This document shows positions 26,175-34,758 of a stretch of DNA of 64,000 bases, piece after piece; within the stretch, counting starts at the first letter, position 1, and the number at the start of each line of letters is the position of its first letter. Origin of the DNA: Allobosea sp. 67-29 (GTDB lineage: Bacteria; Pseudomonadota; Alphaproteobacteria; Rhizobiales; Beijerinckiaceae); contig NZ_MKSQ01000014.1 of the NCBI RefSeq assembly GCF_001898115.1, forward strand, positions 62,001-126,000. The letters are read 5' to 3'. The notes below the pieces were generated by a model. It did not search any database and was not told the origin of the DNA. It was given only the letters and a program-made list of their open reading frames with translations. Position numbers and translations under genes: made by a program.

Positions 26175-26946
26175 GGAAGCGCGCGAGGAAGGTCTTGAGG
26201 CGATCGTTGTCGGGGTTGTGCAGGATGCGCTCGGGGCTGCCTTGCTCGGCGATGCGGCCGGCCTCCATGAACACGACGCGGTCCGAAACGTCCGCGGCGA
26301 AGGAGATTTCGTGCGTGACGAGGACCATGGTCATGCCCTGCTCGGCGAGGCCGCGCACCACGCCGAGCACCTCGCCGACGAGTTCAGGGTCCAGCGCGCT
26401 GGTGATCTCGTCGAGCAGCAGCGCGTCGGGCTGCATGGCGAGCGCCCGGGCGATGGCGACGCGCTGCTTCTGGCCGCCCGAGAGCTGGTCCGGCCGCGCG
26501 TCGCGCTTTTCGGCCAGCCCGACCTTGGCGATGTAGTCCATCGCGATGTCGACGGCCTCGCCCCGCGGCTTGCGCTGTACGGTGATCGGCCCCTCGATCA
26601 CGTTCTCCAGCACGTTCATGTGCGGGAACAGGTTGAAGTGCTGGAACACCATGCCGACATGGCGGCGCAGTTCACCAAGGCCGAGCATATCGCCCGCGCC
26701 GCGGAACTTCGGCCCGACGCGGCGGCCGCGGAAGCTGATCTCGCCGGCGTCCGGCACCTCCAGCATGTTCATGCAGCGGATGAAGGTCGACTTGCCCGAG
26801 CCCGAGGGGCCGATGATCGCGACCACTTCGCCGCTCGTCAGGGAGAGGTCGATGCCGTGCAGCACGGTCATGGCACCGAAGCGCTTGACGATGCCGCGGG
26901 CCTCGAGAACTGTCTCGCGCGCAGACTGTGGGGGGACGGAGGTCAT
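26167..26946 (-). CDS. Polar amino acid ABC transporter ATP-binding protein
   Basis: A 259-residue ABC ATPase of the PAAT (GlnQ/HisP) group. Walker A is [11 protein letters not shown], the Q-loop is in [18 protein letters not shown], the signature is [15 protein letters not shown], Walker B is [11 protein letters not shown], and the H-loop is in LVTHEI. ATG 26946 is chosen: GAGGAG ends seven bases before it. A TTG at 26964 would overlap the permease stop, but has no such site. It powers the importer formed with the permease and the binding protein next to it. Confidence 0.95.
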   Translation of the reverse strand: MTSVPPQSARETVLEARGIVKRFGAMTVLHGIDLSLTSGEVVAIIGPSGSGKSTFIRCMNMLEVPDAGEISFRGRRVGPKFRGAGDMLGLGELRRHVGMVFQHFNLFPHMNVLENVIEGPITVQRKPRGEAVDIAMDYIAKVGLAEKRDARPDQLSGGQKQRVAIARALAMQPDALLLDEITSALDPELVGEVLGVVRGLAEQGMTMVLVTHEISFAADVSDRVVFMEAGRIAEQGSPERILHNPDNDRLKTFLARFHG

Positions 26947-26960
26947 GGAATGCTCCTCGC

Positions 26961-27623
26961 TCAATGGCCGTTGCGCGTGCGGCTCTCGACGATGTCGGCG
27001 AACTTCGTGATCGGGAACAGGATGGCGAAGTAGAGCACCGCCAACACGGTGTAGGATTCAAGCGGGCGGTAGGTCTGCCCGTTGACGATGCTGGCCATGT
27101 AGGTGAGTTCGGCCACCGAGATCACCGAGATCAGCGAGGTGTTCTTGAACTGGGTCACCGACTGGTTGATGAAGGCCGGCATCATCCGGCGGATCGCCTG
27201 CGGCAGCACGATGCGGCGCATCACCTGCCAGTTCGACATGCCGATCGCCGAGCCCGCCTCCGATTGCCCCTTGTCGATCGAGACGATGCCGCCGCGGAAG
27301 ACTTCCGCGTAGAAGGCCGCGGCATAGAGCGAAAGCGTGATCAGCGCGGCGGCCCAGTTGGCGAGGTCGAAGCCGAGCAGCAACGGCAGGGCGTAGTAGA
27401 TCCACAGCAGCTGCACGAGCAGCGGCGTGCAGCGGAACAGCTCCTGGAAGCCCTGCGCCAGCCAGTTCAGCGGCCCGATGCCGGAAAGCCGCGCGAAGCA
27501 CAGGAGCAGCCCGAGGACCAGCCCGACGGCGATGGAGGCCACCGTGTAGACGATGGTGATCCAGGCGCCCCAGAGGAACAGGTCGCTCGCCTGGAGGATC
27601 GGGGCGAAGCTCCATGTGTACAT
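26961..27623 (-). CDS. Amino acid ABC transporter permease
   Basis: A 220-residue inner-membrane permease of the His/Glu/Gln/Arg family. The EAA loop is clear ([20 protein letters not shown], then [13 protein letters not shown]). Around five or six transmembrane helices can be drawn, including [15 protein letters not shown] and [13 protein letters not shown]. Only one permease is encoded, so it should work as a homodimer, as in other single-permease PAAT systems. ATG 27623 is chosen; the open frame runs further upstream to 28589, but that part is antisense-like and overlaps the binding-protein gene. Confidence 0.95.
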   Translation of the reverse strand: MYTWSFAPILQASDLFLWGAWITIVYTVASIAVGLVLGLLLCFARLSGIGPLNWLAQGFQELFRCTPLLVQLLWIYYALPLLLGFDLANWAAALITLSLYAAAFYAEVFRGGIVSIDKGQSEAGSAIGMSNWQVMRRIVLPQAIRRMMPAFINQSVTQFKNTSLISVISVAELTYMASIVNGQTYRPLESYTVLAVLYFAILFPITKFADIVESRTRNGH

Positions 27624-27670
27624 GTCATTCCAGCCTTTCGTGAAAGCGGCCCTTGCGGGCCGCCTTTGCC

Positions 27671-28498
27671 TTAACCGCCGAAGCCGAAGCCTTCGGGCAT
27701 GTCGTCGAGCGTGATGCCGAAGGGCGCCAGGCTGTTCACGATCCAGGTCTGGTTGTTGCCGATGCGGCGGTTGTATTCGGCCCAGGCCGAGATGAAGGCG
27801 CGCGACTTCTCGTCGGCCTTCCAGTTCATGGCCACGACCGACGGGGTCGACAGCACCGGCGAGGGCACCATCACCTTGCCGATGCCGCTCGCCTTCTTGC
27901 TCATCACGAGGCCGTTCAGCATGGTGTTGACGAGGCCGTCGGCCTTGCCACTGACAACGGCCACGATGGCCTCGTCGCGGGACTTGAACCGCAGCATCTT
28001 GGCCTTGGGCAGGTATTGCTGGGAGATCAGGTCCTGCGAGGAGCCGAGATCGACCGCGAAGGTGTATTTCGGATCGTTGAGCTCGGCCCAGCTCAGCTTC
28101 GAGAGCTCCGGCTTGGGCGAGACGATGATGAAGCTGTTGAAATAGGTCGGCGCCGAGAACGCCACCGACAGCGCGCGCTGCGGCGTTGCTGTCACGCCCA
28201 GCGCGAGATCCACCTTGCCGCTCTGCACGTCGAGGATGGAATTCGGCCAACTCGACTCGACCACCTCCAGCTTGACGCCGAGCGTCTTGGCGATGTCGCG
28301 GGCCATCTCGATGGCGAAGCCGCGCCATTCGCCGGAGCGCGGATCCTTGTTGAAATACGGATCCTCGTTGATGATCCCGGGAATGCGGAGCACGCCGCGC
28401 GAGCGAATGGCCTCGATGGTGTCCTCGGCCCGGGCCGAGGCCTGAAGCGCCAGCAATCCCAGGCTGGCTGCGCAGATGGCGCGAATGATCGATTTCAT
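27671..28498 (-). CDS. Amino acid ABC transporter substrate-binding protein
   Basis: A 275-residue periplasmic binding protein of the SBP_bac_3 family. A Sec signal peptide (MKSIIRAICAASLGLLALQ, then ASARA) precedes the mature IEAIRSRGVLRIPG, the typical opening of this family. The EMARDIAKTLGVKLEVVES segment and DLALGVTATPQRA (substrate pocket) follow. Arg97 in the ATPQRA segment would hold the alpha-carboxylate in homologues. It lies 111 bases after the dapA-like gene and 47 bases before the permease. The ligand cannot be named; context suggests an imino acid or basic amino acid. Confidence 0.94.
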   Translation of the reverse strand: MKSIIRAICAASLGLLALQASARAEDTIEAIRSRGVLRIPGIINEDPYFNKDPRSGEWRGFAIEMARDIAKTLGVKLEVVESSWPNSILDVQSGKVDLALGVTATPQRALSVAFSAPTYFNSFIIVSPKPELSKLSWAELNDPKYTFAVDLGSSQDLISQQYLPKAKMLRFKSRDEAIVAVVSGKADGLVNTMLNGLVMSKKASGIGKVMVPSPVLSTPSVVAMNWKADEKSRAFISAWAEYNRRIGNNQTWIVNSLAPFGITLDDMPEGFGFGG

Positions 28499-28609
28499 GA
28501 GCTTTCCACTCCGTTCCCTTGCCGATGTCGTTCGGTCTTGCGCTGGTGGTGAGACGGCATGAGCCTAGGCGACGCACTTGCGCGGACAATGCGAGAGTAG
28601 GGCGCCTTC

Positions 28610-29530
28610 CTACCGGTTTTCTTGTAGGTGGGCCCGGCCTTCGAAGGCTTGCAGGCTGGCTTCCAGAGCCTTGCGGTTCTCCGGGCGCAAGGCGGCGAGC
28701 GGCGCGCGCAGCTCCGGGCCGATGCGTCCGGTTCGCGCCAGGGCCGTCTTGACCGGCACCGGGTTGCTCTCGATGAAGAGGTGCCCGACAAGGTCGAACA
28801 GGGACTCGTGGATGCGGCGGGCTTCGCGCGGATCACCCGCGAACCAGGCCCGGCACAGCGCGACGACCTCCGCCGGCAACAGGTTGGAAGCCACGCTCGT
28901 GACGCCGTCGGCTCCCATGGCGAGGAACGGCAAGGTCAGGCCGTCATCGCCGGAATGGATGATGAAATCCGGGCCGAGCGCCAGCCGCAGTTCGGTGACG
29001 CGCTCGACCCTGCCGCCGGCTTCCTTGATGCCGACGATGTTGGGGTGCGCGGCGGCAAGCCGGGCAGCCGTGGCCGGCGCGATCTCGACGCCGGCGCGTC
29101 CCGGCACGCTGTAGAGCATGATCGGCAGCTCGACCGAGTCGGCTATGGCCGAGAAATGGTCGAACAGCCCGTCCTGCGACGGCTTGTTGTAGTAGGGCGT
29201 CACCAGCAGGAGGCCTTCCGCACCCGCGGCTTTGGCCCGTTCGGCCTTGGCGATGGCGAGCCGCGTCGCGTTCGAGCCGGCGCCGGCCATGACGAAGGCG
29301 CGCCCGGCGGCGGCCTGGACGGTGGTTCGGATCACCGCCTCGGCTTCGTCGTCGCTCAGCGTCGCGGCCTCGCCGGTGGTGCCGACCGGCACGAGCCCGG
29401 CGATGCCGGCTGCGATCTGTGCCTCGATCAGCTGCTCGAGCGCGGGGACGTCGACAGCCCCGCCGCGGAAGGGGGTGACCAAGGCGGTGAACACGCCCGT
29501 CAGGCGCCGGCGCAATGTGGGATCGGTCAT
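28610..29530 (-). CDS. DapA-family lyase (DHDPS or imino acid deaminase)
   Basis: A 306-residue class I aldolase-type TIM-barrel of the DHDPS/NAL family. The residues of real dihydrodipicolinate synthase are all visible: Thr51-Thr52 in VGTTGEAATL, Tyr113-Tyr114 in YYNKP, Tyr140 and Arg145 in YSVPGR, and the Schiff-base Lys169 in GIKEAGG. Sequence alone therefore says 4-hydroxy-tetrahydrodipicolinate synthase. Position says otherwise: it sits between an aldehyde dehydrogenase and an amino-acid transporter in a catabolic operon, like the DapA-family delta1-pyrroline-4-hydroxy-2-carboxylate deaminase of hydroxyproline catabolism. It is unlikely to be the cell's only DHDPS. The gap to the aldehyde dehydrogenase gene is 20 bases. 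Confidence 0.85.
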   Translation of the reverse strand: MTDPTLRRRLTGVFTALVTPFRGGAVDVPALEQLIEAQIAAGIAGLVPVGTTGEAATLSDDEAEAVIRTTVQAAAGRAFVMAGAGSNATRLAIAKAERAKAAGAEGLLLVTPYYNKPSQDGLFDHFSAIADSVELPIMLYSVPGRAGVEIAPATAARLAAAHPNIVGIKEAGGRVERVTELRLALGPDFIIHSGDDGLTLPFLAMGADGVTSVASNLLPAEVVALCRAWFAGDPREARRIHESLFDLVGHLFIESNPVPVKTALARTGRIGPELRAPLAALRPENRKALEASLQAFEGRAHLQENR

Positions 29531-29550
29531 CGGATTGGCTCCTTGCGTCG

Positions 29551-30975
29551 TCAGTCGATGACGACTTTGGTTTCGCTCATTTCGCGCAGGGTCATGTGGA
29601 TGCCCTCGCGGCCGAGCCCGCTCGACTTGATGCCGCCGAACGGCACGTTCTCCGCCCGGAAATCCGGCCCTTCGTTGATCATCACCCCGCCGACGCGCAG
29701 TCGGCGGCCGACGCGCTTGACCAATGCGTGATCGTTGGTGAAGAGCCCGGCCTGCAGCCCGTAGGTGCCGGCATTGATCTCCGCGATCACCGCCTCGGGG
29801 TCGTCGAAGCGGCGCACCGCGAGCACCGGCCCGAAGGTCTCGGAACGGACGAGTTCCGTGCCGGCCGGAACGGCATCGAGCAGCGTCGGGGCGAACTGGG
29901 TGCCGTTGCGGCCGCCGCCCGCCACGATCCGGGCACCGTCCGAGACGGCGAGCTTCACCCGCCGTTCGACCTCCGCCGCCGCCGGCTCGTCGATCACGGT
30001 GCCCATGATCGTCGCGTCGTCGGCGGGGTCGCCGGTCGTGACCTCGGCGATCCGAGCCGCGATGCGCTCGATCATCGTCTCGCGGATGGCATCGTGCAGA
30101 TAGAGCCGCTTCACCGCGGCGCAGCTCTGACCGGCGATCTCGAAGCGATGCGTGATCGCAACCTCGGCGGCGCGGTCGAGATCGGCGTCGGGCATCACGA
30201 TGAGCGGATCGTTGCCGCCGAGCTCCATCAGGCAGCGGACGAGGCCGGAGGCATTCTTGAGCGCCAGCCCGGCCGCGGGCCCACCCGTGAAGCTGAGCAG
30301 ATCGATGTCGCCGCTGGCGATCATCGCCGCGACATCGGCGCCGCCATGGACGATGCCGAACAGGCCGTCCGGGAAGCCGATCTCCTCCGCCAGCTCGGCG
30401 AGGCGCTGCGCGGCGAGCGGCGCCTTGGGCGAGGGTTTGGCGACGACGGCGTTGCCGGCCGCGATGGCGGGGCCGAGCTTGTGGCAGAGGAGGTTGAGCG
30501 GATAGTTGAACGGCGTGACCGCTCCGACGACGCCGGCTGGCTCATGGGTGACGATGGCCTGCTTGTCCGGTGCGCCCGGCACAATGGCGGTCGGCAGCAC
30601 CTCGCCGTGCAGCACGGTCACCGCGTCGCCGCTCAGCCGCAGCGTGTTGCGGGCGCGGCGGACCTCGTTGCGCGCCTCGGTGATCGTCTTGCCGACCTCG
30701 GCGCAGATCGTCCGGGCCATCGCTTCGGCTTCGTCGCCAAGCCGATCGGCAAGGCGGTGCAGCAGGTCCTTGCGCTCTGCCGGGGTGCTGAAGCGGAAGG
30801 ATGCCCAGGCCTTGCGTGCCCGGCGCAGCGCATCGGCCACCGCGACCTCGTCGGCCAGTCGGACCTTGCCGACGATGGACCCGTCGAAGGGATTGACGAC
30901 CTCGACCAGAGAGGCGGCAGTCGCCCGGGCGGGCTTGGCGAGAGACATGGTCACGGTAACGTCACTCCGTTTCAT
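29551..30975 (-). CDS. NAD(P)-dependent aldehyde dehydrogenase
   Basis: A 474-residue aldehyde dehydrogenase superfamily member. The general-base Glu251 (MELGGNDP) and nucleophile Cys285 (AGQSCAAVKR) are present, with the cofactor-binding PFNYPLN and the C-terminal VPFGGIKSSGLGREG. The AGQSC context resembles the lactaldehyde/succinate-semialdehyde/phosphonoacetaldehyde group. In this operon it could oxidise alpha-ketoglutarate semialdehyde to alpha-ketoglutarate, the last step of hydroxyproline-type catabolism, which is inference. It overlaps the upstream flavoprotein gene by 14 bases. ATG 30948 is an alternative start. Confidence 0.92.
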   Translation of the reverse strand: MKRSDVTVTMSLAKPARATAASLVEVVNPFDGSIVGKVRLADEVAVADALRRARKAWASFRFSTPAERKDLLHRLADRLGDEAEAMARTICAEVGKTITEARNEVRRARNTLRLSGDAVTVLHGEVLPTAIVPGAPDKQAIVTHEPAGVVGAVTPFNYPLNLLCHKLGPAIAAGNAVVAKPSPKAPLAAQRLAELAEEIGFPDGLFGIVHGGADVAAMIASGDIDLLSFTGGPAAGLALKNASGLVRCLMELGGNDPLIVMPDADLDRAAEVAITHRFEIAGQSCAAVKRLYLHDAIRETMIERIAARIAEVTTGDPADDATIMGTVIDEPAAAEVERRVKLAVSDGARIVAGGGRNGTQFAPTLLDAVPAGTELVRSETFGPVLAVRRFDDPEAVIAEINAGTYGLQAGLFTNDHALVKRVGRRLRVGGVMINEGPDFRAENVPFGGIKSSGLGREGIHMTLREMSETKVVID

Positions 30976-32251
30976 CGGCGGTGAGGCGCGCGAGCGCCGC
31001 GACCGAAACCGGTCGCAGGGGCCAGCGCGGGGAAGATGTGGCCGGCAGGGGTTGCGCCCTCAGAGCCTCGATCATCGGGCCGCAGAGGCGCCCCTGGCAG
31101 GCGCCGAGGCCGAAGCGACCCATCAGCCGGATCTCGCGGGCGGAGGCGTCTTCCGCGAGCGCCGCCAGATCGGCATAGCTGCGGCCCTCGCAACGACAGA
31201 TCAGCGTCTCGGGGCTTGGCGCGACCCGCGCGCTGTGGAGGGCTTCGGCAAGCGCCGCTTGGAAGTCGCGGGCCCGTTGCAGCGGTCGTTCGAGCGAAGC
31301 GGCTCCGGCCGTGCTGGCGTGGCCGAGGCGCGCCAGCACCTGCAGGGCGGCCCGCCGGCCATCGAGGATCGCGGCATCGGCGCCGAGAGCTTCGCGCCCG
31401 TCGCCGGCCTGCAGGACCGGCACCGCTGCCTCCGGTGCCGGCAAAGGAATCCCCGTCCGGTTCGGCACGATGCCGTCGTGAATCAGGAGATGCCTGACAT
31501 GCAGGCTCTGCTCGCTCGTGCCGATGCGGCACGCGACCTTGAGCCCGTCGCCATCCGGCTCGGCTCGCAGGGCAGAGGCGCCGCAGCGGTAGGGCACGCG
31601 ATGGGCTGCGAGCACCGCCGCGTAGGAAGCAGCCTCGCCCGTCGGCCCTCCCGAGAGGATCAGGCGCGCCAGGGCTCCCGGTGCGCGCCACGGCCTGCCG
31701 CGCTCCAGCACGGCGACCGGCGGATTGCCGGCCCTGGCGAGCTGGGCGGCCAAGGCCGGCAGCAAGGGGCCGCTGCCGGCGATCAGGACCGGGCCTGCCG
31801 GCGGACGGCCGGTTTCCTTGAGCAGGACCTGCGCGCCGCCAACCGTCATCACACCGGGCAGCTCCCATCCCGGGAAGGGGCGGATCGTCTCGATCGCGCC
31901 GACGGCAATGATCGCGGCCCGGGGCCGGCGCGCAAGAACACGCTCGGAGCGACGATCCTCGAACAGGAAGCGGCCTTCGCCATCGACGCCGAGGAACACG
32001 GTCTGCGTCCGGATATCGATCCGCTCGGCCGCGGCGCCGAGCCGCGCGGTCAACGCAGCCCAGTTGCGGCGATGCCGCGCGGGACGCCAGACGGGGCTCT
32101 CGGCACCGGACGCCGTTTGGCGGTGAATGGCGCCACCGAGGCGATCGCGCTGCTCGATCAGGAGGACGCGCAGGCCCGCTTCCACCAGGGTCGCGGCCGC
32201 GCTCGCTCCGGCCGGGCCGCCGCCGACGACGAGGATAGGCACCTCAGCCAT
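30962..32251 (-). CDS. FAD/NAD(P)-dependent oxidoreductase subunit (HcnB/opine oxidase alpha-like)
   Basis: A 429-residue flavoprotein of the HcnB/octopine-nopaline oxidase A/D-hydroxyproline dehydrogenase alpha type. [15 protein letters not shown] (residues about 6-20) binds FAD. A second dinucleotide site is seen in GPVLIAGSGPLLPAL. Near the C terminus ICRCEGRS and GACQGRLC supply the four cysteines of a BFD-type [2Fe-2S] site. It overlaps the small ferredoxin-like gene by eight bases. With that protein and the D-amino-acid-oxidase-like subunit it should form a heterotrimeric membrane-linked dehydrogenase that passes electrons to the respiratory chain. A proline or hydroxyproline substrate fits the family better than HCN synthesis here. 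Confidence 0.9.
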   Translation of the reverse strand: MAEVPILVVGGGPAGASAAATLVEAGLRVLLIEQRDRLGGAIHRQTASGAESPVWRPARHRRNWAALTARLGAAAERIDIRTQTVFLGVDGEGRFLFEDRRSERVLARRPRAAIIAVGAIETIRPFPGWELPGVMTVGGAQVLLKETGRPPAGPVLIAGSGPLLPALAAQLARAGNPPVAVLERGRPWRAPGALARLILSGGPTGEAASYAAVLAAHRVPYRCGASALRAEPDGDGLKVACRIGTSEQSLHVRHLLIHDGIVPNRTGIPLPAPEAAVPVLQAGDGREALGADAAILDGRRAALQVLARLGHASTAGAASLERPLQRARDFQAALAEALHSARVAPSPETLICRCEGRSYADLAALAEDASAREIRLMGRFGLGACQGRLCGPMIEALRAQPLPATSSPRWPLRPVSVAALARLTADETE

Positions 32252-32507
32252 GGTCGGCCCCGATCCAGGGCAGCGGGCCGAGCCGGAGGCCGTCGCGTGC
32301 GGGTGTCAGGCAGGCCTCGACCGGCGCGGCGCCGGCGACGGTGACGACGCAGCCCTGGCAGGCGCCGATTCCGCAGAACACGCGCCCGCCCGGTCCATCG
32401 TCGGGCCGGCCGAGATCGACGATTCCCGCCCTTAGCAACGCCGCGGCAATCGTCTCGCCGGGCTCGAAGGCGATCGGTACTCCGTTCCAGAACAAATGGC
32501 TGCTCAT
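32244..32507 (-). CDS. (2Fe-2S)-binding subunit of the three-part dehydrogenase (HcnA-like)
   Basis: An 87-residue ferredoxin-like protein. Cys45, Cys50, Cys53 and Cys66 (CGIGACQGC and VEACL) match the C-x4-C-x2-C-xn-C [2Fe-2S] pattern of the gamma subunit in HcnABC-like and D-hydroxyproline dehydrogenase systems. It overlaps the FAD subunit genes on both sides by eight and four bases, consistent with a fixed-ratio complex. It is normally the smallest part and holds the second iron-sulfur centre. Confidence 0.9.
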   Translation of the reverse strand: MSSHLFWNGVPIAFEPGETIAAALLRAGIVDLGRPDDGPGGRVFCGIGACQGCVVTVAGAAPVEACLTPARDGLRLGPLPWIGADHG

Positions 32508-33661
32508 GCATGGACCTCGGCACGCAGGAAGCGCTCTGGAGCGAGAGCCGACAGATCGACGTCGGGGTTCTGGCCGAGGAGCAGGCGGGCCGCGCTGGCG
32601 CCCATCAGCGGGCCGAGGCAGATGCCATCCCCCTCGAAGCCCGTCGCGACGACCAGCCCGTCATGCCGTGGATGTGGCCCGACGATCGGCAGCCCGTCGC
32701 GCGAGGCGGTCCTGACTCCGGCGAAGCTGCGCAGCACGCGGCGCTGGGCGAGCGGCGGATAGAGATCGAGCGCCTCGCGCAGGATCGCGGCGATGGTCGA
32801 GGCGTCGGTCGTGTGATCGCTGCGATGGTCCTCGCGACTGCCGCCGATCAGGAACTGGCCCGTCATCAGAGGGTCGATCACCAGCCCGATATGACCGTTG
32901 TCGCGAACGATTCCACGCTTGGCCGCCAGATAGGACGCCGCCATCAGATGGCCGTCGATCGCGGGGCCGGCGCTGCCGGCGCGGTCGGTCACCACCATCT
33001 GTCCCTTGCGCGGGATCAGAATGTCGCCGAGGCCGAGCAGCGGCGCGGAACCGATGCCGGCCGCGACCAGCACCGCGTCGGCCGCAAGCAGGTCGTCCCG
33101 CACTGCGACGCCAGCGACGCGCCCGGCCTGCGTGACGATCTCGGATGCCGGCGCGCTCCTGCGGATATCGACACTGGTTCCGCGCAGGAGGCGTTCGGTG
33201 ATCTCGTAGCCGAGCGCATGCCCGTCATCGGGAATTTCGAGCGCTGCGCAGACGCTGGCGCCCAGGCCGGGGACGCGTTCGAGCAGCGTCGCGCGGTCCA
33301 CCTCGAAGACGCGCTCGCCCGCCCTGGCGAGATCTGCGCCGTGCTGCGCGACGAGATCGGCTTCGACCGCCGTCCGCGCGACGAGGAAGGTCGAGCGGCG
33401 ATGGAACAGGCCGCGGAACAGCCCCTCCCGCTCACAGCGCGCGTAGAAGGCGCGCGCATGGCGGGCGAGATCCATCATCGGCCCCGGCCGCTTGCTGGCG
33501 ACCGAGACCGCCCCGTCGGAGGCACCGGTTGCGCCGCCCGCCGGCCCGGACGCGTCGAGCAGCGTTACGCGGGCACCGGCGGCGGCCAGGAAATGGGCCG
33601 CCGAGGCGCCCACGATCCCGGCACCGATCACGGCGACATGTATGGAGGTGGAAGAGGCCAT
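32504..33661 (-). CDS. FAD-dependent amino acid oxidoreductase subunit (HcnC/DAO-like beta)
   Basis: A 385-residue flavoprotein of the D-amino-acid oxidase (glycine oxidase/DadA/HcnC) family. VAVIGAGIVGASAAHFLA near the N terminus binds ADP of FAD. The C-terminal GVRTASRDGLPIVGPHP and ATGFEGDGICLGPL segments are the second FAD contacts. It is the catalytic subunit that would oxidise an N-substituted or D-amino acid. ATG 33661 is used; the frame extends back to 33751, but that part lies in the divergent regulatory region. It is the first gene of the operon and is divergent from the LysR gene. Confidence 0.92.
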   Translation of the reverse strand: MASSTSIHVAVIGAGIVGASAAHFLAAAGARVTLLDASGPAGGATGASDGAVSVASKRPGPMMDLARHARAFYARCEREGLFRGLFHRRSTFLVARTAVEADLVAQHGADLARAGERVFEVDRATLLERVPGLGASVCAALEIPDDGHALGYEITERLLRGTSVDIRRSAPASEIVTQAGRVAGVAVRDDLLAADAVLVAAGIGSAPLLGLGDILIPRKGQMVVTDRAGSAGPAIDGHLMAASYLAAKRGIVRDNGHIGLVIDPLMTGQFLIGGSREDHRSDHTTDASTIAAILREALDLYPPLAQRRVLRSFAGVRTASRDGLPIVGPHPRHDGLVVATGFEGDGICLGPLMGASAARLLLGQNPDVDLSALAPERFLRAEVHA

Positions 33662-33742
33662 GCGGCGGCGGGTTGTCCCAGCGAGCGATGGCCAGAACCT
33701 CCCCGGCTTCACGGGGCGGGTCGATGCAAATGATCCGCCTCG

Positions 33743-33767
33743 ACTTGCCACATTGTTTGCAAGTGGC
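33743..33767. promoter_or_regulatory. Candidate LysR operator in the divergent promoter
   Basis: ACTTGC at 33743-33748 and GCAAGT at 33759-33764 form a perfect 6-bp dyad with a 10-base centre. A second, shifted dyad (GCCAC at 33747-33751, GTGGC at 33763-33767) overlaps it. It lies between the oxidoreductase gene (start 33661) and the LysR gene, where regulators of this class usually bind to control both sides. T-N11-A type sites are typical for LysR proteins. Confidence 0.5.
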
Positions 33768-33819
33768 GGAGCCTGCGCTGTTGTAGGTAGGAATGACGGG
33801 CCTGCCGGCGGAAGGGACC

Positions 33820-34746
33820 ATGCGCGAAGCCAATCTGACGCTCATCCAGACGTTCTTCATCGTCGCGCGCGACGGCTCCTATTCGGCTGCCGCGCGCAAG
33901 CTCGGCATGAGCTATCAATCGGCGGCCAATCATGTGCGCCGGCTCGAGCAATTGCTCGCCGAGCGGCTGGTGGTGTCGGAGCAGGGCGCCAAGACCGTGT
34001 CCCTGACGCCCCGCGGCCGCAGTCTCTACAAGCTGCTGTTGCCCGAGCTGGACACCGTGCTGACCCGGCTCGACCGCACCCTCCAGAAGGAGCGGCCGGT
34101 GCTGCGCGTCGGGTTGCCGCAGGCGATCTTCTTCTATCTGATGCCGCCGATCCTCGCCCGCTTCCGCGAACTCTTTCCGCAGGTCGAAATCATCGCCTTC
34201 GAGCGCGACACCGCCCTGCCGGAGATGATCCGCGACGGTAGTCTCGACCTGTGCATCACCGAGCGCTACTTCGGCGATCCCAACGTGCCGCAGCATCTCG
34301 TCTGCACCTATCGGCCGGCTCTGGTCTTCCCCCGCGAATGGGGCACGCCGCCTCCGGGGGACATCAGGTCATGGGTCCGGGGACGGCCTTTCGTGACCTA
34401 TGAGCCCGGCCAGCTCCTGCGCAACCTGGCCACCGACTATCTTCGGCCGGGCGAGGACGAGATGGAGATTGCGATCTCGACCTCGGGAAGTTCGAGCGTG
34501 AAGCGCTGCGTCGAGGCGGGGCTCGGCTATGCGATCATTCCCGCCTGGTGCATCGACGGCACCGAGACGACGGTCACCGCCGTCGACTTGCCGGAACTTC
34601 CGGAGATCCCGATTTATTTCGGCGAGGCCAGTTTTCTCGCGAGAAACCCCTATGTCGTCGCCCTCCGCCAGCTCTGCGCCGGATTGATCCCGGCGGGCGG
34701 CGTCAAGCGGGCAACGGCGGACCCGGGCATCGCAGATCCCCGCTAG
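33820..34746 (+). CDS. LysR family transcriptional regulator
   Basis: A 308-residue LysR-type regulator. The N-terminal winged helix-turn-helix (NLTLIQTFFIVARDGSYSAA, then KLGMSYQSAANHVRRLEQ) is followed by the effector domain (from about residue 88, PVLRVGLPQA) with the usual alpha/beta fold. ATG 33820 is chosen because GGAAGG ends five bases before it; ATG 33793 is possible. It is divergent from the ten-gene catabolic operon and very likely controls it, with the operon's substrate or a pathway intermediate as co-inducer. Its 3' end is 12 bases from the convergent chromate transporter gene. Confidence 0.9.
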   Translation: MREANLTLIQTFFIVARDGSYSAAARKLGMSYQSAANHVRRLEQLLAERLVVSEQGAKTVSLTPRGRSLYKLLLPELDTVLTRLDRTLQKERPVLRVGLPQAIFFYLMPPILARFRELFPQVEIIAFERDTALPEMIRDGSLDLCITERYFGDPNVPQHLVCTYRPALVFPREWGTPPPGDIRSWVRGRPFVTYEPGQLLRNLATDYLRPGEDEMEIAISTSGSSSVKRCVEAGLGYAIIPAWCIDGTETTVTAVDLPELPEIPIYFGEASFLARNPYVVALRQLCAGLIPAGGVKRATADPGIADPR

Positions 34747-34758
34747 CTCTCGAAGGAA

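Noticed and set aside
30962..33661. Reading the three-part flavoenzyme as hydrogen cyanide synthase (HcnABC)
   Set aside because: The subunits are HcnABC-like, but the same set is shared by D-hydroxyproline and opine dehydrogenases. Linkage to an amino acid importer, DapA-family enzyme and aldehyde dehydrogenase points to catabolism.
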